A stretch of 64,000 nt of DNA from Spongilla lacustris (lineage: Eukaryota > Porifera > Demospongiae > Spongillida > Spongillidae): positions 2,919,026 to 2,983,025 of the forward strand of contig OX442417.1 of the NCBI GenBank assembly GCA_949361645.1. The letters run 5' to 3'. A program made the translations under genes and the position numbers. Under the pieces are notes generated by a model that made no database searches, was not told the origin of the DNA, and saw only the letters and a program-made list of their open reading frames with translations. Below, piece by piece: positions 24,353 to 34,755 of this stretch (its first letter is position 1; each line of letters opens with the position of its first letter).

Positions 24353-24460
24353 GGCGGGAACCAATAGAAACACTCCACTGTGATTGGGCGGGAACCAATA
24401 GAATCACTCCAGCACTGTGATTGGCGGGAACCAATAGAATTGCTCCACTGCACTATAAAA
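24353..24460 (+). promoter_or_regulatory. Transposase promoter: three E2F-like/CCAAT modules and TATA box
   Basis: GGCGGGAACCAATAGAA occurs three times at about 35-bp spacing, partly with inverted CCAAT (TGATTGG) between. TATAAAA at 24454-24460 lies 44 bp before the ATG at 24505. GGCGGGAA matches the E2F consensus and CCAAT the NF-Y site, a pairing typical of S-phase promoters in animals. Use by those factors here is an inference. Confidence 0.7.
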
Positions 24461-24504
24461 GCACTGCAGGAAAAAAACTACATACTGAAATCATTTTGTA
24501 CAGC

Positions 24505-25602
24505 ATGTCTGGAGCAAAGCTTACAAAGGATCAGAGAGTGACTATTGTGATGCTTTATGCAGAAACGAGAAATGCAAGTGAAACAGTTAGACAGTTCAAG
24601 GTGAAGTATCCTGGACTTGGCACTCTAAGCCCATCCACTGTGCTAAGGACAGTGAAACGATTCTATGACACTGGTGGCACAGATGATCGTAAGCGTTCAG
24701 GGAGGAGGAGAAGTGGAAGAAGTCCAGTCAACATACAGGCTATAGATAGGAAAATCAATGATGACCCTGAGTTATCATTGAGGCGAATATCATGTGCCAC
24801 AGATATACCATATAGCACAGTACGAACAATTGTCAGAAAAGACTTGAAGATGAAAGCTTACAGGAGCAGAATGGTTCAGGAACTGAAAGAAGGAGACCAC
24901 GAGAAAAGAGTGGAATGGGCAGAGGAATGGTTGGAGAAGGTCGAGTACAACAATGAATATGAGGAGAATATTTTGTGGACGGATGAGGCAATATTTAAAT
25001 TAAATGGTAAAGTAAACATCCATAATGCCATCACATGGGCCAAAACCAATCCTCGAAAAACAGTTGACAGGACATATAAAAAGGAAGGCATCATGGTCTG
25101 GTGTGGACTCCTTAATGATGAAATCATAGGACCATACTTTTTTGAACAGGGCACAGTGACAGGAAAGTCATATCTAGGAATGTTAAAACGCCTTTGGCCA
25201 TATCTCCAATCATCTCTTGATGAGGACAAAATTGAGGAAATAATATTTCAACAAGATGGAGCACCATCTCACTATTTTCATGAAGTCACAGAATGGCTAA
25301 ACAACACCTTCGAGGACAGATGGATGGGCCGTGGAGGGCCAATTCCATGGCCTGCAAGAAGTCAGGATTTGACACCTTTGGATTTTTGGCTTTGGGGTTA
25401 CCTGAAAGGAATTGTGTACGCACAGAGCCCCAAAACTATCCCGGACCTCAAACAAGCCATATCAGATGCCATCAGTGATATACCGAACCAAATGGTTAAA
25501 AATGCTACTAAATGTGTAACTAAAAGAGCACAAAAGATTGTTGAAGTTTTAGGACTACATAGAGAGAACTTATTTGTGCAAGCTATTATGTCAATATTGT
25601 AA
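24505..25602 (+). CDS. Mariner-superfamily DD41D transposase, intact, 365 aa
   Basis: Cut-and-paste DDE transposase that would bind the element termini and insert at TA. Residues 1-60 look like a helix-turn-helix (LTKDQRVTIVMLYAETRNAS), followed by a basic AT-hook-like GRRRSGRSP near 66-74 and a second HTH-like part (residues 85-115). Catalytic aspartates are D160 (ILWTDEAIF), D251 (FQQDGAPSHY) and D293 (TPLDFWLWGYLKG), with 41 residues between the last two; that spacing is known from the rosa-type DD41D family. The usual SPDL reads SQDL, which might weaken activity. I start at ATG 24505; the frame is open upstream but only through a TTG. The promoter is directly upstream. Confidence 0.9.
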   Translation: MSGAKLTKDQRVTIVMLYAETRNASETVRQFKVKYPGLGTLSPSTVLRTVKRFYDTGGTDDRKRSGRRRSGRSPVNIQAIDRKINDDPELSLRRISCATDIPYSTVRTIVRKDLKMKAYRSRMVQELKEGDHEKRVEWAEEWLEKVEYNNEYEENILWTDEAIFKLNGKVNIHNAITWAKTNPRKTVDRTYKKEGIMVWCGLLNDEIIGPYFFEQGTVTGKSYLGMLKRLWPYLQSSLDEDKIEEIIFQQDGAPSHYFHEVTEWLNNTFEDRWMGRGGPIPWPARSQDLTPLDFWLWGYLKGIVYAQSPKTIPDLKQAISDAISDIPNQMVKNATKCVTKRAQKIVEVLGLHRENLFVQAIMSIL

Positions 25603-26499
25603 TCCAAGTGCATATTATTGTAACTGCGAGTTAATTTGTATTAACAATACAGTGATCTATAGTCACTTGCCATTCAAATTTGCACAACCATAACCCTCTC
25701 TCCCAGAACAAGTTACAGTAGCTCCCTTTGTCAATGTGCATTGCCCTATTGTGGGTGGAGCTCATTATAACTACATAGGATTCCACAAATGCACATAACT
25801 CCCTTCATATTTGCCTTTGTTATCATGTTATTTCTAAAAACTGTACATACAGGTCTTTACACACATAAACACATAATGGGAGTCATGTGACCTTGACAAT
25901 TCTTTATCATGTAGTACACTTGAAGATGGAGGTAAAGGATTGGTATATCCAGTTCTTTATTCCTCCATCACTGGGGACAGTGCATGGTCCAGGCCATAAA
26001 GACAAGTGCATAGAGGTGTACTTGAGGCAGCACAACTCTACTCTGCAGGTACATTATGTACACCACATACCACTGATTCCTGAAATAGAAGGGGTAGCAT
26101 AAGGCTCAAGCACTCAGTACTAGTGTAAAAAATGAGCACTAATGCACAAATACTTTAGAACCTTCACTGTAAGCTAGACACAGACACCATTATCTACAAT
26201 TTAGACAGTTAGACCCCTCTGTACAAAGCTGACAATTTATACCAGTCATGGTGAGAGACAACCCATTCATACCAGAGAGGCAGAGAGGCCTTTATCCACA
26301 CAGCAACACCTACGTAATAATGAGATAGAGAGATTTCTCTCAACCAGGACACACAAGCCACTTTTAGCAGTCAGAAAGATAGATAAATATCTATCAGTAA
26401 CAGTCTGAAACACCCCACTGTTCCTGTGACTGAGAACCAGACACAATCCACAAACACACCACTGGTGTTCAACACCCATGTTTGACTACTGGGGACTGA
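25603..26499. other. Transposase 3' flank, copy 2, no gene seen
   Basis: Colinear with 10575-11489. It leads into satellite A3 with GGGGACTGAGCCAGTAGGGA at its border. Confidence 0.6.
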
Positions 26500-29400
26500 G
26501 CCAGTAGGGACTCAGCTAAACAGTTTTCAAACCACCTATACCCTTCCTATAGATCTGTCAACAAGGCATGCAGTGGAAGCACATCTGCAGTCACCCAATG
26601 CATTCTGTGACACTTGACAGTGTCCCAGAAATTACACCAACTCAATAGTGGTGTACCACACACATGTTTCACTAGTGGGGACTCAGCTAAACATTTCTCT
26701 AACCACCCCTACCCTCCCAATACATGTGTCAACATGGCATGCAGTGGAAGCACAACTGCAGTAACCTTATGCATTCTGTGACACTTGATAGAGTCCCAGA
26801 AATTACAAAAATACACAAGGGGTGTTCCCACACATTAAGGACTCTGCTAAACATTTTTCTTACCACCTCTACCCTTCCTGTACATGGCTCAACAAGGCAT
26901 GCAGTGGAAACACATTTGCTCCATTCTGCAGTCACCCAATGCCTTGACAATGTCCCAGAAAGTACACCAACTCAACAGTGGTGTATCACTCACTTGTTTT
27001 ACTAATGGGGACTCAACTAAACATTTTTTTAACCACCCCTACCCTTCCTGTACATGTGTCAACAAGGCATGCAGTGGAAGCATATCTGCAATCACCCTAT
27101 GCATTCTGTGATACTTGATAGTGTCCCAGAAATTACAAAAATACACCAGGGGTGTTCCCCACACATGTCTCACTAGTAGGGACTCAGCTAAACACTTTTC
27201 TAACCACCCCTACCCTTCCTGTACATGGCTCAACAAGGCATGCAGTGGAAGCATATCTGCAATCACCCTATGCATTCTGTGATACTTGATAGTGTCCCAG
27301 AAATTACAAAAATACACCAGGGGTGTTCCCCACACATGTCTCACTAGCAGGGACTCAGCTAAACACTTTTCTAACCACCCCTACCCTTCCTGTACATGGC
27401 TCAACAAGGCATGCAGTGGAAACACATTTGCTCCATTCTGCAGTCACCCAATGCCTTGACAGTGTCCCAGAAAGTACACCAACTCAACAGTGGTGTATCA
27501 CACACCTGTCTTACTAGTGGGGACTCAACTAAACATTTTTCTAACCACCCCTACCCTCCCTATACATGTGTCAACAAGGCATGCAGTGCATGGAAGCGCA
27601 TTCACTCCATTCTGCAGTCACCCAATGCATTCTGTGACACTTCACAGTGTCCCAGAAATTATCCCAACTTAACAGTGTTGTATCACACACTTGAATTACT
27701 AGTGGGGACTCAACTAAACATTTTCCCAACCACCCCTACCCTCCCTATACATGTGTCAACAAGGCATGCAGTGGAAGCACATTCACTTCATCTGCAATCA
27801 CCCTATGCATTCTGTGACACTTGATAAAGTCCCAGAAATTACAAAAATACACCAGTTGTGTTCCCCACACATGTTTCACTAGTAGGGACTCAGCTAAACA
27901 TTTTTCTACCCACCCCTACCCTTCCTGTAAATGTGTCAACAAGGTATGCAGTGGAAGCACATCTGCAGTCACCCTATACATTCTGTGACACTTGATAGCG
28001 TCCCAGAAACTACAAAAATACACAATGGCTGTTCCCCACACATTAAGGACTCAGCTAAACATTTTTCTTACCACCGCTACCCTTCCTGTACATGTGTCAA
28101 CAAGGCATGCAGTGGAAACACATTCACTCCATTCTGCAGTCACCCAATGCATTCTGTGACACTAGTGGGGACTCAACTAAACATTTTTCTAACCCCCCCT
28201 AACCTTCCTGTACATGGCTCAACAAGGCATCCAGTGGAAATACATTTGCTCCATTCTGCAGTCACCCAATGCATTATGTGGCACTTGACAGTGTCCCAGA
28301 AATTACACCAACTCAACAGTGGTGTACCACACACATGTCTCACTAGTGGGGACTCAGCTAAACATTTTCTAACCACCCCTATCCTCCCTATACATGTGTC
28401 AACAAGGCATGCAGTGGACGTGCATTCACTCCATCTGCAGTCATCATATGCATTCTGTGACACTTGATAGAGTCCAAGAAATTACAAACATACACCAGGA
28501 GTCTTCCCCACACATGTCTCACTAGTGGGGACTCAGCTAAACATTTTTCTAACCACCCCTACCCTTCCTGTACATGGCTTAACAAGGTATGCACTGGACA
28601 CAATTCACTCCATTCTGCAGTCACTCTATGCATTCTGTGACACTTGATAGTGTCCCAGAATTTACAAAAATACACCAGGGGTCTTCCCCTCACATGTCTC
28701 ACTAGTGGGGACTCAGCTAAACATTTTTCAAACAACCACTACCCTTCCTGTAAATGTGTCAACAAGGCATGCAGTGGAAGCACATCTGCAGTCACCCAAT
28801 GCATTCTGTGACACTTGACAGTGTCCCAGAATTTACAAAAATACACCAGGGGTCTTCCCCACACATGTCTCACTAGTGTGGACTCAGCTAAACATTTTTC
28901 AAACAACCACTACCCTTCCTGTAAATGTGTCAACAAGGCATGCAGTGGAAGCACATCTGCAGTCACCCAATGCATTCTGTGACACTTGACAGTGTCCCAG
29001 AAATTACACCAACTCAACATTGGTGTACCACACACATGTTTCACTAGTGGGGACTCAGCTAAACATTTTTCTATTCACCCCTACCCTCCCTATACATGTG
29101 TCAACAAGGCATGCAGTGGAAGCACATTCGCTCCATCTGCAGTCAACCTATGCATTCTGTGACACTTGATAAAGTCCCAGAAATTACAAACATACACCAG
29201 GGGTGTTAATCACACATGTCTCACTAGTGGGGACTCAGCTTAACATTTTTCTATTCACCCCTAACCCTTCCTGTAAATGTGTCAACAAGGCATGCAGTGG
29301 AAGCACATCTGCAGTCATCCTATGCATTCTGTGACACTTGATAGAGTCCCACGATTTACAAAAACACACCAGGGGTCTTCCCCACACATGTCTCACTAGT

Positions 29401-30050
29401 GGGGACTCAGCTAAACATTTTTCTAACCACCCCTACCCTTCCTGTACATGGCTTAACAATGTATGCACTGGACACAATTCGCTCCATTCTGCAGTCACTC
29501 TAACTTGATAGTGTCCCAGAATTTACAAAAATACACCAGGGGTCTTCCCCACACATGTCTCACTAGTGGGGACTCAGTTTAACATTTTTCTAACCACCCC
29601 TACCCTTCCTGTAAATGTGTCAACAAGGCATGCAGTGGAAGCTAATCTGCAGTCACCCAATGCATTATGTGGCACTTGACAGTGTCCCAGAAATTACACC
29701 AACTCAACAGTGGTGTACCACACACATGTCTCACTAGTGGGGACTCAGCTAAATATTTTCTAACAACCCCTACCCTCCCTATACATGTGTCAACAAGGTA
29801 TGCAGTGGAAGCACATGCGCTCCATCTGCAGTCACCCTATGCATTCTGTGACACTTGATAGAGTCCCAGAAATTACACCAGGGGTGTTCCCCACACATTT
29901 CTCACTAGTGAGGTATCAGCTAAGAATTTTTCTAATCACCCCTACCATTCCTGTAGACATGTCAACAAGGCATGCAGTGGAAGCTCATTCGCTCCATCTG
30001 CAGTCACCCTATGCCCATTCTGTGACACTGGACACTGTCCTACCTAAGAG
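26500..30050 (+). repeat. 180-bp satellite array A3, right arm of copy 2
   Basis: About 20 units of the same satellite in plus orientation. The outer part (from about 27630 to 30050) is the near-perfect inverted partner of A2; the inner part has its own unit order. Confidence 0.95.
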
Positions 30051-31450
30051 ATAGAGACCCTCTTATTTCCTTTGATGTCCAGACCATTGGGACCCCTCTA
30101 ATGGGTGAACCATTGGAACCCCCTTTAATGTCATTGGGTCATCTCTTAATTAATAATGTGTGCACCATTGGGAGTCTTCTTTGGCTCTTGCTCCCCTGAG
30201 GCACACGTACATGTACCTTAGCGTGGTGGGACGTTACAGTGCGAGCTGTTTCAGCGAGTTGCATGTTGTTGGGTTGGTTCTGCTCTAAACGACGCTGTTT
30301 TCTCTGAATACTGTCTGTAACAGGAAACGAATGCGCCGTGCGTAGTACGTAGGCTTACATTCTGAACCGATGCTTACCTATTCGCGTATACCATAGCGTC
30401 TTTGATGAATCACGTTCTGCTCTACGTGGTTACATGCACCCGTGTAGCTGCAGTGCTGTACGCGCGTACCTGCCGGATCGATGGATCGAATTGAAATGAT
30501 GCCCACCGAGTTTGGTTTGTTATTAAAACCGTTACTGCTGTTACAAACGGCGCGGTATGGCACGATTTGGGTTCTATAAAGATGCTGTGTTTTTAAAGCA
30601 CTGAAGCACTGCCTGGGAAACAACTTATTTAACGGCTTGGGGTCATTGATGGTAAAAACACTGGGTTTTACAATATTTGCTCCTGCATCTGCATGGGCCA
30701 CGATGACTATTCGGATAGGTGAATGCAAAGTGCCCGCAATATGATGTTGCAGAGATGCAAAGTTTAGGAGGGTGGGGCTGTGTTGTGGCAATGTATCACG
30801 TGAAGGCGATCATTATTCAATTATGTTCACGTGAGGAACTCTCGTTCTCGGACCTAACATTATTTTATATGGATACCGCGCATGCGTAAGCGCTGCCTAA
30901 CTTCAACAGCTTTAAACTCTGCTTCCAAAACACGAATCAATGCAATTGTTAGTTCCACAATTAGAGTATGACTTCCTCTACGGGTCTAATAATTCAAACT
31001 CTGCTTTTCACGAGTCCAATTAACGGAAATTAATAAATTCCGTTTTAAACATTTGGCTTCGTTAGGCACCAGGCTAGATGGTAAACTGTCTATTGGCACG
31101 ATTATTGGATGCTCCTTTGCATAGATTTACCGCGATATTGGTGATTTATATGCTATAGCTTGACTTTGAGCGGGGGTTTTCCCGCAAAAACCTTAGATAA
31201 GGTAGATCACGTGATAAGTAATATTAATAGCTATAAAAATTAATTTTTACACACTCTCTGGGGGTTGTTGCTTGTTGATCAATGCATTGGCATGTATTAA
31301 ATAAACTTAATAATACCTTTTAATAACTACATATTAATAGCTTTAAGTTAGTCATTGGCATGATTTTTACTTCAAACAGCATAATTTTACAATGTTCAGT
31401 TCTGGAGTTATAGCAATTCAAACATTTTGCGCGACTTTTGGATCACCCTG
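30051..31450 (+). repeat. Terminal block D3, right end of copy 2
   Basis: Inverted partner of D2, ending GATCACCCTG|TA at 31441-31452. D2 and D3 share variants absent from D1, including CATTAGAGGGG/CCCCTCTAATG contexts with an extra TGAACCATTGG. It contains the 137-codon minus frame at 30378-30791. Confidence 0.92.
30378..30809 (-). CDS. Conserved open frame in terminal block D3, function unknown
   Basis: Identical at protein level to the frame in D2. No ATG, no recognised domain; see D2 for the caveats. Confidence 0.2.
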   Translation of the reverse strand, partial: SPSRDTLPQHSPTLLNFASLQHHIAGTLHSPIRIVIVAHADAGANIVKPSVFTINDPKPLNKLFPRQCFSALKTQHLYRTQIVPYRAVCNSSNGFNNKPNSVGIISIRSIDPAGTRVQHCSYTGACNHVEQNVIHQRRYGIRE

Positions 31451-31533
31451 TACAGTGGTAGTAATTCTTATACACTGATGCAGCAATGTATATCTACGTT
31501 GTACATGTACATGTATATACATGCCTTCAGTGG

Positions 31534-31959
31534 CTATGCAGGCAGTACGTTTGCTTCGAACTGGCTGGCTACGTTTCCAGGAGGAATGTAGTTAGCAACT
31601 ACAAACGTCTTGCCTCCTTTCGTGACTTTTCCAATGCCAATGTGGGTGGCACCTTTCCACACCACCTGTGTAAAGTGACCAGTTTTACTGGAAAACCCCG
31701 GCTTTCCAAAATTGTAGTCTTTGATCTCGTTATACCACATGTCGGCAGTTGCTTGACCCGTCAGCTCTCCGCCACTCATGAAGGCTAGGTTTTGACCCAT
31801 ACCTTTGTGGTCCCCGTGTTCAAATTTTCCGGTGGTGGCGAGGTGGTTCGGCCCATTCTTGCGCACGATCGGATGCCTCTTGGGAAACTTGGAGCAGAGG
31901 GGCGTGGTGCTTAGCTCTGTACTCATTATGAGCTCGCAGTAAGTCTGCGTCGAATGTGC
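31534..31959 (-). CDS. GAPR-1-like CAP-domain protein, last exon (partial gene)
   Basis: The translation matches the C-terminal two thirds of Golgi-associated PR-1-like (GAPR-1) CAP proteins: [25 protein letters not shown], the CAP signature [17 protein letters not shown], and the ending [17 protein letters not shown] typical of GAPR-1. The stop TAG is at 31534-31536. ACATGCAG|GCACATTC gives a likely 3' splice site at 31960/31961 in phase 0, since the family's N-terminal about 35 residues are absent upstream in frame. The usual GENLA reads GQNLA, so one cavity Glu is replaced by Gln. I could not find the upstream exon. The gene end lies only about 80 bp from the end of giant element copy 2, so the 5' part may be displaced. 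Confidence 0.82.
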   Translation of the reverse strand, partial: AHSTQTYCELIMSTELSTTPLCSKFPKRHPIVRKNGPNHLATTGKFEHGDHKGMGQNLAFMSGGELTGQATADMWYNEIKDYNFGKPGFSSKTGHFTQVVWKGATHIGIGKVTKGGKTFVVANYIPPGNVASQFEANVLPA

Positions 31960-32089
31960 CTGCATGTATAGCATCTATAATACTAACGGTCCATCATGCA
32001 TGCAGCAGAGAACACACACTATCATATAAATGCACACCGGCGCACACGTCACTGCACATGCACATACACGTACACGCACATGCATCCAT

Positions 32090-32604
32090 GTACACGCAAG
32101 TGTAAGATCAAGCTCTACATGAGTATACCTTTTGCAGCAGACATTCGAAGATGCTACACGGTCAACGTTATAAGTGTTACGTATATTCATTAACGGCACT
32201 CGAGTGTATATATACAACTCACGTGCACTTGTGCTAATTACTGAATTATTTACCGCATTATGCATGTACATGCGTTGTAATAGCGTATAGGCCTATTTCA
32301 GGCTATTTGCCTGTATTAAAGCTTGGATACCCAGACGGGACATTTTTGTCGCAGCGGGAAGTAAATCTTTCAGAGCAGTTGTGGTTTATAAGTGCACAAA
32401 CGGCTACAAATGCTAACACAGCGCGATTCCTTTGGTTGCATGATTGATGATCTTCGGTTCTTTTTAGGTCAAGCCACTATTTCACCCCATATATACATAT
32501 ATAGAAGCAGCTATAGGGAATAGGTTGCATAAGCTAGCAAATGATTAATTGGTTGCGCAGCCATTGTACCGCGTGACATGGTTTGTTCATTGCATTTGCC
32601 GCTA
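32090..32604. repeat. Segmental duplication, block 1
   Basis: From ACGCAAGTG through GTTTGTTCATTGCATT it is closely repeated at 33931-34424, including GCGTATAGGCCTATT, GACGTTTTTGTCGCAGCGGGAAGT-type sequence and CCATATATACATATATAGAAGC. The offset is about 1.83 kb. No gene is evident. Confidence 0.8.
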
Positions 32605-33019
32605 TTTTCCCGGCAAGACGTATAAAAACATTTCCAAAAGTTCACGACTACACTGTGTCTATAAAGGGGTTCACGAGTGAAGTGCAATAATGTATCCTGG
32701 AAGTGCATATATGTATCTTCTGCGTTTCAAGTGCAATAATTAAGCAATACGTCAAGTTACGCATGCACATCTGCGTATACCGCGTTTTAAGTAAGGAATA
32801 CCGGGATTATGTCATTGACATTCCAATTGAAAAAAGTTTGGTAAACTAATTTCAGCTGAAAATCAACACTGCACTACACTGTATAGCTACGAAAAAAAAA
32901 ATTGCTTGCAATTATCAGTTTAATTCTGCAAACTTCAAATACACTGCATAGAGATGACAAACACACAGTGCAAATTAGAGCAGTGCATACCATACACGCT
33001 ATATACTCACTCCACCATG

Positions 33020-33182
33020 TATATGTCTGGAGATACGATTCAGTACAAATGTCACGTTTCGAGAAATCGCGATATGCATGCATAGTTAGCGCGCGTAGAT
33101 GGCATTGTGCAGCCCCATGCACATTCACTGTTATAGTGAGTGAGGTTAACACAGCAATGGCTATAGTATAGATGCATTCATG
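33020..33182. repeat. Host repeat matching the spacer between giant elements
   Basis: ATGTCTGGAGATACGATTCA is the same motif that directly follows the copy 1 terminus at 16523. The rest of the repeat continues at 33760-33900, with a palindromic MITE inserted between. Confidence 0.65.
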
Positions 33183-33599
33183 GTTAGCCTCGTCCCCAGG
33201 CCCTGTTTTATTAAAGTTACGGGGGGAAAAACAGGGCCTGGTAGACACTGCCATGGTCAAAGCGCGCATGCGCTAGTTTGTCCCAGAATACCTGGGGTAA
33301 CCGTAATTTCCTTTTGGAAACCATTCCGTATACTCGTCTGATTTCGCGATGGCGTATTCTGTTGAGTTCCGAGAAGCGGTGGCTTATTCTTTATCGTGTC
33401 TTAACGAACGAAATCAGGCGAGCAGCATACGCCATCACGAAATCAGACGAGTATACGGAATGGTTTCCAAAAGGAAATTACGGTTACCGCAGGTATTCTG
33501 GGACAAACTAGCGCATGCGCGCTTCGACCCTGGCAGTGTCTACCAGGCCCTTTTTTCCCCCCGTAACTTTAATAAAACAGGGCTTGGGGACGAGGCTAA
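33183..33599. mobile_element. Palindromic MITE, about 416 bp
   Basis: The whole element is a long inverted repeat. It starts TTAGCCTCGTCCCCAGGCCC and ends with the complement; inner arms pair over AAACCATTCCGTATACTCGTC, with the centre near 33391. TTCATG flanks it at 33177-33182 and 33600-33605 as a probable target duplication. A related terminus lies at 41898. The open frames inside are by-products of the palindrome. Confidence 0.85.
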
Positions 33600-33930
33600 T
33601 TCATGATCAGCAGCTACATTTTTTTTGCATCAACTGGTTACATGTACGCATAACCATGCGAAGCGCATCTTGCTTCTGAATGATATATGAATCGGATATA
33701 TCGTTGGACTTGGTACTTAGTCGAGATTACCGTGCCTTTAATTCCGGTCCTCTGCAGCAGGCCCGCAAGAAATTGAACGTGTTTCTCGCATTGCTAAACC
33801 TCGTAAGCTGATCGCCCTCTTCTCTTATCATTCTGAGTAGAGCGGATTGAAATCTGCATGTACAAAATTAATTTTAAAAATAGTACTGTATACCTGTATG
33901 TAAAAAAATAGCAAAAATGGATGGATGTAC

Positions 33931-34424
33931 ACGCAAGTGCAGGGTCAAGCTCTACAAGAGTACCTTTTGCTTTATTAACGGCACTTTTTTATATACACAA
34001 CTCACGTGCACTTGAGCTAATAAATTATTTATACAGCATTTCGTAACAGTATATGTGTACATGTATTATGCACGTGCATGCATTGTAATAGCGTATAGGC
34101 CTATTTGCCTGTTTTAAAGCTTGGCCGGATACCCATGCAGCGGTGCGCCATCACTAACTGAGGGACGGGACGTTTTTGTCGCAGCGGGAAGTCAATCTTT
34201 CAGAGCAGTTATGGTTTATAAGTGCCTGAACGGCTACAAATGCTAACACAGCGCGATTCCTTTAGTTGCATGATTGATCTTCGGTTCTTTTTAGGTCAAG
34301 CCACTATTTCACCCCATATATACATATATAGAAGCAGCTATAGGGAATAGGCTGCATAAGCTAGCAAATGATTAATTGGTTGCGCAGCCATTGTACCGCG
34401 TGACATGGTTTGTTCATTGCATTC
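33931..34424. repeat. Segmental duplication, block 2
   Basis: Second copy of 32090-32604, with small indels. Confidence 0.8.
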
Positions 34425-34560
34425 AAATGGTACCTAATGATTTAGCTCCACCTTTCCCTGAGGAAAAGAAGCTGAGATCCATCTCAGTGCATTCACACTT
34501 TTTTGATCACGTACATCAGTACATGTACTTCCTGCTAATACGGGTGTGATAGTATGCATT

Positions 34561-34755
34561 GTTCCCCCTTGTATTGTCCCCCCGGACAATATAGTCTAGG
34601 GTATAATGTCCCCCGGACAATATAGCCTAGGCTATATTGTCCCCCACGGATAATATACCCTAGCATATAACGTCCCCCCCCCCCCCCCCCCCCCCCGGTG
34701 AAACTGTCCCCCCACCCGGACACTATAACCTATAGGTTATATTGTCCCCCTCTGA
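34561..34755. repeat. Dyad array type 1: 28-bp palindromes separated by oligo-C
   Basis: Four consecutive dyads of the form GGAC-N6-(G/C)CCTAGG-N7-GTCC, for example GGACAATATAGCCT followed by AGGCTATATTGTCC (perfect). They are separated by 3-6 C, with one 23-C tract at 34674-34696. The whole array can fold as successive hairpins. Confidence 0.85.

Larger units (their letters stand above)
16745..31450 (+). mobile_element. Giant Tc1/mariner element, copy 2, complete, 14.7 kb, TA target duplication
   Basis: The left end is TA|CAGGGTGATCCAAAAGTCGC at 16743-16764, and the right end is its exact complement followed by TA at 31451-31452. The arms are inverted: terminal block 16745-18150 with 30051-31450, then 180-bp satellite. 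Pairing positions sum to 48195 near the ends and to 48218 further in, and near-identity persists to about 20.59 kb and 27.63 kb (about 3.8 kb per arm). The centre carries an intact DD41D transposase. CAGGGTG termini, a TA duplication and a mariner-type transposase all fit Tc1/mariner, but canonical members are only 1-3 kb with short repeats. Confidence 0.85.

Noticed and set aside
18145..30054. ORFs of 60-180 codons in the 180-bp satellite, including two identical 178-codon frames
   Set aside because: 180 is a multiple of 3, so open frames propagate through units. Identity reflects mirrored arms, and no domain is visible.
15151..31450. Terminal blocks as LTRs of a retrotransposon
   Set aside because: Within copy 2 they are inverted, not direct, and flanked by TA; there is no primer-binding site or polymerase gene, and the enclosed enzyme is a DDE transposase.
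33278..33606. ORFs of 77-85 codons in the palindromic MITE
   Set aside because: They are explained by the inverted repeat; no recognisable domain.
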